From assembly GCF_001625215.2 (NCBI RefSeq), contig NC_030387.2:34495606-34559605 (forward strand): a stretch of 64,000 bases of DNA. The letters run 5' to 3'. Source of the stretch: Daucus carota subsp. sativus (lineage: Eukaryota; Streptophyta; Magnoliopsida; Apiales; Apiaceae). The first letter of the stretch is position 1. Each line of letters begins with the position of its first letter. The notes beneath the pieces are model-generated. The model was not told where the DNA came from. It saw only the letters and a program-made list of their open reading frames with translations, and made no database searches. The position numbers were made by a program, and so were the translations under genes. Positions 57,926 to 64,000 of the stretch are shown one piece after another.

Positions 57926-59016
57926 TCAATATACTTATATAAAGGAGAAGCAAGGGGCGTGTAGGTGGCGCCTCTCACATCGTTTCAGATTATTTATGGA
58001 ATATAGTATCTTGAAAATTTTAATCTGATTTTGTTCAGATTATTTAATTATGGGAAAGAGTGTCAAACAAGTCTCTCTGCACCTATAAATACTCGTATAG
58101 ATCGTAGGGTTTTAGATCATCTAAACACAACCTCCTCTCTCAATACCACAAACCTACATGATAGTTCTCTTACTCGATTTTTAAAGGAGAAGCGAGGGGC
58201 GTGTGGGTGTCGCCTCTCACATCGCTCCGTTTTATTTTTCTAATTTTCTGAAATTTTTGGATGAAAAATATCAAAAATTAGATATACCTTTCTCTAGCTC
58301 GATTTCTAACTCGGAGGTGTCGTTCTTCTGCAACGATAAGTGAAGGCTGTTTATACAGTAAAGGTTGTTGCAAGCAAATGTAGTTATAAACCGTTATATT
58401 GGAGTCGACAAATCCAAACATGGGAAAAGAATATAGTATTGACATGATATTGATGGTTGATGTCAATAAATTAACTATTAGTGATGTATGTTTGTTGGTT
58501 ATTCTTTTATAATATTTATTTTGTTCATCGGACATGTTTGTTGTTGTTAATTTTTATATTATTTACTTTGTATACATGAAAAAATTATTCATACATTATC
58601 TGTTTGCTCCGTTCAAGCAACTTTTAAGAGGGTAGTTATATTTATGTTAGATTTTTTGTGCACAATCAATCCAAAAAAATTGGAGGAAGGTGACAATGTA
58701 AGAACATGATTACTTTTCAAAAATTAAAAACAAATAAAATTAAGATTCGCCATGGTTTAAATTGTTAATTACGTGTATAAATTTATTTTCATTTTTTCAC
58801 CATGAATTATAGTCCAATTTTGCAATTTTATATATTAGTATTGGTATTACATCAAGATTTTTATAGTATAAATTTATTTTATCCTATAAATATTAACTTT
58901 GAAATATTAATATACTTTTCATAGACAGTTGTGAAATTATTTTATTCTACAAATATTAATATTAAATCATTAATATAATTTTTATAGGCCGCCGCAACGC
59001 GCGGCTTCTCAACTAG
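57926..59016 (+). mobile_element. Non-autonomous Helitron, plus orientation, 1091 bp
   Basis: Begins TC after an A (57925) and ends with a short GCCGC...GCGGC hairpin, TTCTCAA, then CTAG at 59013-59016 followed by T: the A/T-targeted signature of Helitrons. An internal direct repeat of about 40 bp (AGGAGAAGCRAGGGGCGTGT) occurs at 57942 and 58182. A second copy of the family lies inverted at 62750-64000. No RepHel frame. Confidence 0.82.
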
Positions 59017-59210
59017 TATTATGAAGAGCCAAAATCACAAAATTTGGCCCCTCATGGATATAGTAAAATCATAAATCGTTTACTTAAAAAAATATATATA
59101 TATATACTCACCAAAGAAAAAAAAATTGACCTCCTCTTAAATCACAGCTGGATCTGCGTCTCACTCCGTGATCAAGCCGTGTATTTAATTGGAATTTTAA
59201 GTAACTTTTT

Positions 59211-60212
59211 GTCATTCATGAAATTCAAGAATATTCGAATTTTCAAAAATGTATTTAGTTGTTGGATTTTGAATTACTTCCTCTGTTTTTTTAATATACG
59301 ACGTTTGAATTTTTGACACACACTTTAAGTGCTTTGATCGGGTAGTTAAAAGTATTATTTTTGAATTTTTTTTTTCCTGAATAAAAATATATAATCAAAA
59401 TTTAATTCGCAAAAAAAAATCAATTAAAAATAATAATTTTTACTAGCCGGTCAACTCACCTAAAGTTAGGTGCCCAAGTCAAAAGTGACATATAAAAAAA
59501 ACAGAGGGAGTATGTTACAAAATCTTGTAATGTCCTGTTAGAATTTTAAACTATACCTAAAAATCTGATAGATATTTAATTAGAATCGTTCAAAATTCAT
59601 TAAAATCTGATGATATTTAAATGTTGATGGATTTTTTTGAACATAATAAAATGATGAATTTTGTGAGATTGTTCGGTGTATTTTAAATTTTTTGAATCTC
59701 ATCAAAATTCATGAAATTTTGAAGTATCATGCTTAATACCTAAAAAGTCTATATCAACTTTATGACATTTTATCAAGAATTCGCATAAAATCAAAATCTG
59801 ATATAATTTATTAAAATTCATAAATTAAAAATAATCCATTAAAATTACATTGACGGGGTTGTATTCGATTGGGATTTTGACGGATTGTTTTTAGTCAATG
59901 GATTTTAATGAATTGTATGTGATTTTAATTTTATGCGGATTCTTGATAAAATGTCGCAGAGTTGATAGGATTGATTTTGGTGGGATTTCAAAAAACTTTA
60001 AATACACTGAAGAATGCCACACAATCCATCATTTTATGAAATCCAAAAAAATCCATCATCATTTGAATACCATCAGATTTTAATGGATTTTAAACAATCC
60101 CAATTGAGTACTACCGGATTTTAAAGCATAATTTAAAATCTCAATTGAATACCTCAAGATTTTAATAGATTTCAAACAATCTCAATCGAATACCCTCGGA
60201 TTTCATGAATGA
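59211..60212. mobile_element. Large foldback element with nested MITE
   Basis: The outer ends GTCATTCATGAAATTC and (other strand) TTCATTCATGAAATCC pair, and long inner stretches pair too: 59608-59690 with the complement of about 60000-60075. The arms are about 70-80% alike by eye. The Stowaway-like copy at 59277-59510 sits in the left arm. No coding capacity. Confidence 0.65.
59277..59510. mobile_element. Stowaway-like MITE, family B copy 4
   Basis: TA-flanked CTTCCTCTGTTTTTTTAATA and ACAGAGGGAG ends, 234 bp, same interior as copies 1 and 3; inserted in the foldback element. Confidence 0.85.
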
Positions 60213-60334
60213 AAAAAAATACTTTAAAATACTGGTAAACCATATTTAACCAACTGTGTTGAGGAACTAGATTTGGGACAGACTGGGAATTTGGGGCATA
60301 ACCACATCACAAGAATCCATGTTGTTTCTTCCCC

Positions 60335-61648
60335 TCATGTCATCCAGAACGGCTTTCTAATTCTAAAGTACCATAAAACACTGGAAAATATGAAAAACCC
60401 CATGATTCCGGTACCTATCAGGATCCACTTGAATTTTGAATACTGGAACATATATGTTTCAAAATCCGATGACACACCAAAGACGGCAACAATGAATGCA
60501 GCTGTAGCGAGTAAAACCTCAAACATTATAAGCCGGTTTCGTATATTATCCTACAACCGAAAAAATTATCCAAGTAAATCAACATTTTAACTAATTATAA
60601 CACCACAATTGCGACACAATGATAATCAGCAGAATGGAAACCATACCAGCTTAAAGTCCAGAAACTCTTCAGTGTCATCAATATACTCCTTCATCTGAGA
60701 AGAGGAAAACCAAACAGAAATTGGTTAAGGGATATGAATAGTGTGGATATAATGATGATGATAAAAAAAAACCTTTTTCTAAAACTTCGAGGTTTTAGGA
60801 AAACTGGTCACTTAACATGGTATCAAGTATTAGAGCATTGACAGGGGTTTCCACTAGATGTGATCACATGAACTAGAGTAAGAGGAAAATAACTTTCTTT
60901 AGAGTAAATTGCAAATTGGTGTCCGGATTCTACCTAATGTAGAACTTTGGCAGCTAGACATCACATCTATCTTCAAAACAGTGGCGGTCATTCACCTTGT
61001 TTGGGAAGATAGAAGAAGAAAATTCTGGCTGCTGTTATTTAGCTAGACAACCACCGATTTGCATTTTACTCGATGTTTTGACGACTTGACGACTGCAGTA
61101 GAATTATACCACTTTCAGCTTGTTAAGGGTGCTATCAATGTCGACAAAATAAGCCTCCAACAACATCTCCAGCTCTACTACACTCTCGCTTGCACTAGTT
61201 ATGCTCTCATGCCTACTTTTGGCTATGCTAAAAGATTTTTCAGGCCTCCTCTTAGGGGGTGAAGAAACAGGACTAATAGGAGCAGAAGCTGATTGCGTGA
61301 CATCATTGGATCCGGATCTTGACATAGATTGATCATCAAAGAATGCAGCCGACTCCATTCTGCTCTTCTTTTCAGTGAGATACATTTCAGCCATATCTCC
61401 ATCATCGTCCAGTAGCTGCTCTATCTCGTCTCTAACCTATACGAACAAGAATTAGAATGAAAAAGGATAGCTAGCACCTGTATGGACTTATAAAAAAAAA
61501 GAGCAGGAAAACATGTGACCTTCTGAACTCTTCGTGTCAATGCAACAAGACTTCTTTTTGACCGACGAACTCTGTCCAAGTTCGAGGTACTAATCCTTGA
61601 CGTCAATTCGTCTAGCAGGGGATAGATGTGCATCTCCAATTCTATTGT
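60335..61648 (-). CDS. MRS2/CorA-type magnesium transporter, C-terminal exons only, GMN motif missing
   Basis: Four exons in phase 0: 61648-61520, 61436-61113, 60694-60647, 60550-60335, giving 238 residues to the stop. They match the second half of plant MRS2/MGT proteins: YPLLDELTSRISTSNLDRVR, RRVQKVRDEIEQLLDDDGDMAEMYLT, a Ser-rich loop, SVVELEMLLEAYFVDIDSTLNKL, MKEYIDDTEEFLDF, then two hydrophobic segments. Family members form pentameric Mg2+ channels with the signature G-M-N after the first membrane helix. Here the text is AFIVAVFGVSSDFE: the helix looks shortened and GMN is gone. The N-terminal half was not found up to 64000, where Helitrons occupy the DNA. So this is either a gene with a long intron whose 5' exons lie beyond the window, or a truncated pseudogene. 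Splice sites and frames are intact, suggesting recent loss if dead. Confidence 0.8.
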
Positions 61649-61900
61649 CTGACGAATCTTAAAGTATCAATTCATTGTGCACACTCACACCCTTGACTCA
61701 TATGCGTGTATAAGTACACATATTTAAAACAATACTACAGTACAAATTTCAAAAGAGAATCAGTACATTTCTTGGGAGTTGTGAAGCGATTCCTAGCAGA
61801 ACTACTAGTAGTATAATTGTTCACCAGGGTGTGATAAGTGGACATGTTAGGAAATAGTAACCACCGGATTGCATAATTATCGGTTACCCCTTTATTAGTA
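61649..61900. other. Spacer between the MRS2 exons and a Helitron
   Basis: Intronic if the MRS2 gene continues to the right. No upstream MRS2 coding sequence recognised here. Confidence 0.4.
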
Positions 61901-62569
61901 CTAGCTTTTAACCCGTGCGAAGCACGGGCGGATATATATTTCGTAATTTATTATTTATAATTTAAATTTTAACATCATTTTATTAATATTTTAGTATTAA
62001 TGGATTGGATTTTAATTAAATTATATTATTCAACTGAATATATATATATATATGTACATTTAATCCGAATTTAGTACACGTAGATATAAAAAATAAAAAA
62101 AAAATCATAAAATTCAAATTTTTTCCAAACATAGCCGATCGTGTAATACCTTTGAAAGATTCCGTAATCTAATTAATCGAATTTCAAACGTAATTTTGTA
62201 ATTTTGGTTTTTTTGACAACAATAACTTTTAAGATTAGAGTTAGAAAGAGTTATGTAATGATTCGTATTTATATTGAAATAGAACACGTTAAAGTTAAAA
62301 AGAGTTATATGAATGTTCTTGTTAAAAAAAGATATTTAAAATTGTATATTTATAATTTTACTTATAACATCATTATAATTTTTTAATGAAATATTATATT
62401 ATAATGTATTGTTATGAGTGTTTTTAGTATTTGAAATTGTTTAACAATATAATACTAATAAACTCCACATTTGTAGACTTGTAGTACCAAAAAGAGAGTA
62501 CCAAACCAAAAAATATAACTAAAATCTTGGATTACAAATTATACTTATATTGGCTTATTATAGTATAGA
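61901..62569 (-). mobile_element. Non-autonomous Helitron (minus orientation)
   Basis: On the minus strand the 3' end is CCCGTGCttcGCACGGG hairpin, TTAAAAG, CTAG (61901-61904). The 5' end reads TCTATACTATAATAAGC at about 62569; an alternative TC lies near 62584. Resembles the element at 18674 in its terminal hairpin. No helicase frame. Confidence 0.75.
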
Positions 62570-62749
62570 TAGATAGTATAGATGAGATTCATGTTGTGCT
62601 TATGATAACATGCGGTTCATTGTCTGTTAAGATTAATTAGTTTTTCGACTTGTTAAATTACATTTATGTGTTTGAAGTTTAATTAGTTTTTTTATTATGT
62701 TAAATTTGTTTACGTTATATAAGTTTGTCATTGTATTATTTGAATTCAA
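62570..62749. other. Spacer between two Helitrons
   Basis: 180 bases of AT-rich DNA with nothing recognised. Confidence 0.4.
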
Positions 62750-64000
62750 CTAGTTGAGAAGCCGCGCGTTGCGGCGGTCTATAAAAATTATATTAATGAT
62801 GCGATATTAATATTTGTAGAATAAAATAATTTTGTGGTTGTCTATAAAATGTATATTAATGTTTCCAAGTTAATATTTGTGGGATAAAATAAATTTTATA
62901 TTATAAAAATCTTGATGTAATACCAATACTAATATATAAAATTGCAAAATTAGAATATAATTCATGGTGAAAAAATGTAAATAAATTTATACACGTATTA
63001 ACAATTTAATGCACGACGAATCTTAATGTTATTTGTGTTTTTTTCAAAAGTAATCATGTTCATACATTGTCACCTTCCTCCAATTTTTTTGGATTGATTG
63101 TGCACAAAAACATATAAACTAAATCCGTGAGATAGCGGTCTATAACCACCCTTACTTGTAATAATTTTTATTTTATAATACTGTATAAACAACCTTCAGT
63201 TAAAAGTTGCTTGAACGGAGCAAACAGATTGTGCAGGAATAATTTTTTCCCGTATACAAAGTAAATCATATAAAAATTAACAACTACAAACATATCCGAT
63301 AAACAAAACAAATATTATAAAGGAATAACCAACAAATATACATCACTAATAGTTAATATAATGATATCATTCATCAATATCATGTCAAGATTCTTTTCCC
63401 GTGTTTGGATTTGTCGACTCCCACATAACGGTCTATAACTATCTTTGTTTGCAACAACCTATATCATGTCAAGATTCTTTTCCCGTGTTTGGATTTGTCG
63501 ACTCCCACATAACGGTCTATAATTACCTTTGTTTGCAACAACCTTTATTTTTTTAATACTCTATAAACATCCTTCACTTATCGTTGCAGAAGAACGGCAT
63601 CGAGAGACTTGTGTGCTACTCTTTCCCATAATTAAATAATCTTAAACAAATTCAGATTGAAATTGAAATAGAGGAGGTTGTGTTTAGATGATACAAAACC
63701 CTACAATCTATAGGGTATTTATAGGTGCAGAGAGACTTGTGTGCTACTCTTTCCCATAATTAAATAATCTGAAACAAAATCAAATTAAACTTTCAAGCTA
63801 CTATATTACACAAATAATCTGAAACAAAATCAGATTCTGAAACTTGCTTTTAATATACCTGAAACTAAAAAATGATAGTCCCGTAATTAAATAATCTGAA
63901 ACAAAATCAAAATAAAACTTTCAAGTTACTATATTATAAATAATTTGAAACAAAATCAGATTCTAAAACTTACTTCTAATATACTTGAAACTAAAAAAGG
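62750..64000 (-). mobile_element. Helitron copy 2 (minus orientation), cut by window edge
   Basis: The 3' end at 62750-62753 (CTAG on the minus strand) is preceded by the same GCCGC...GCGGCTTCTCAA terminus as the element at 57926-59016. The interior matches it in inverse order (AATCCAAACACGGGAAAAGAAT, GACAATGTA, ATTTATAGGTGCAGAGAGACTT). It is longer because of internal tandem duplications, including one of about 80 bp at 63382-63545 and a repeated AGAGACTTGTGTGCTACTC at 63603 and 63731. The 5' end is outside the window. Confidence 0.78.

Overview
This is a eudicot-type plant nuclear chromosome window (AT-rich intergenic DNA, GT-AG introns, plant-specific gene families, abundant Stowaway-, hAT- and MULE-like MITEs, Helitrons and tRNA-derived SINEs). 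The species cannot be fixed from the sequence. No prokaryotic operon, CRISPR array or defence island is present. Gene structures were built by hand from reading frames, splice signals and remembered family motifs; no search was run.

Bases 1-11915 are the 3' two thirds of a Ty3/gypsy LTR retrotransposon of the Tat type. It holds the end of gag, then protease, reverse transcriptase, two RNase H modules and a DDE integrase in one open frame. A 50-bp tandem array follows, then an antisense multi-exon gene with its own TATA box, and last the 3' LTR (10974-11915). The 5' LTR is left of the window.

Bases 11916-20200 are gene-free AT-rich DNA with MITEs, a Mutator-type foldback element and a Helitron carrying a nested SINE. 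Bases 20200-24420 hold a segmental duplication: a broken and an intact copy of a METTL21-like methyltransferase, with a small secreted barwin/EG45-like gene between them. Bases 24420-30070 are transposon-derived or empty. An intronless CIPK kinase lies at 30072-31367 (minus).

Bases 31570-42000 are a MITE nest. A WRKY group IIa factor (42331-43783, plus) is followed by four minus-strand genes: a DNA-3-methyladenine glycosylase I (five exons, with a hAT element and a 160-bp duplication in intron 1), an early nodulin-like phytocyanin, a P-type PPR protein, and the C-terminal exons of an MRS2/CorA magnesium transporter that lacks the GMN signature. Two related Helitrons in opposite orientation flank the MRS2 exons, and the right one runs off the window.

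The host genes are independent loci, as is usual in plants. The element most worth study is the antisense gene inside the retrotransposon: three coding exons join in frame into 704 codons, with a probable 5'-UTR intron and TATA box. Extra antisense frames are known in the Grande/RIRE2/Retand group, so the novelty lies in this intact spliced architecture and not in the existence of such frames.
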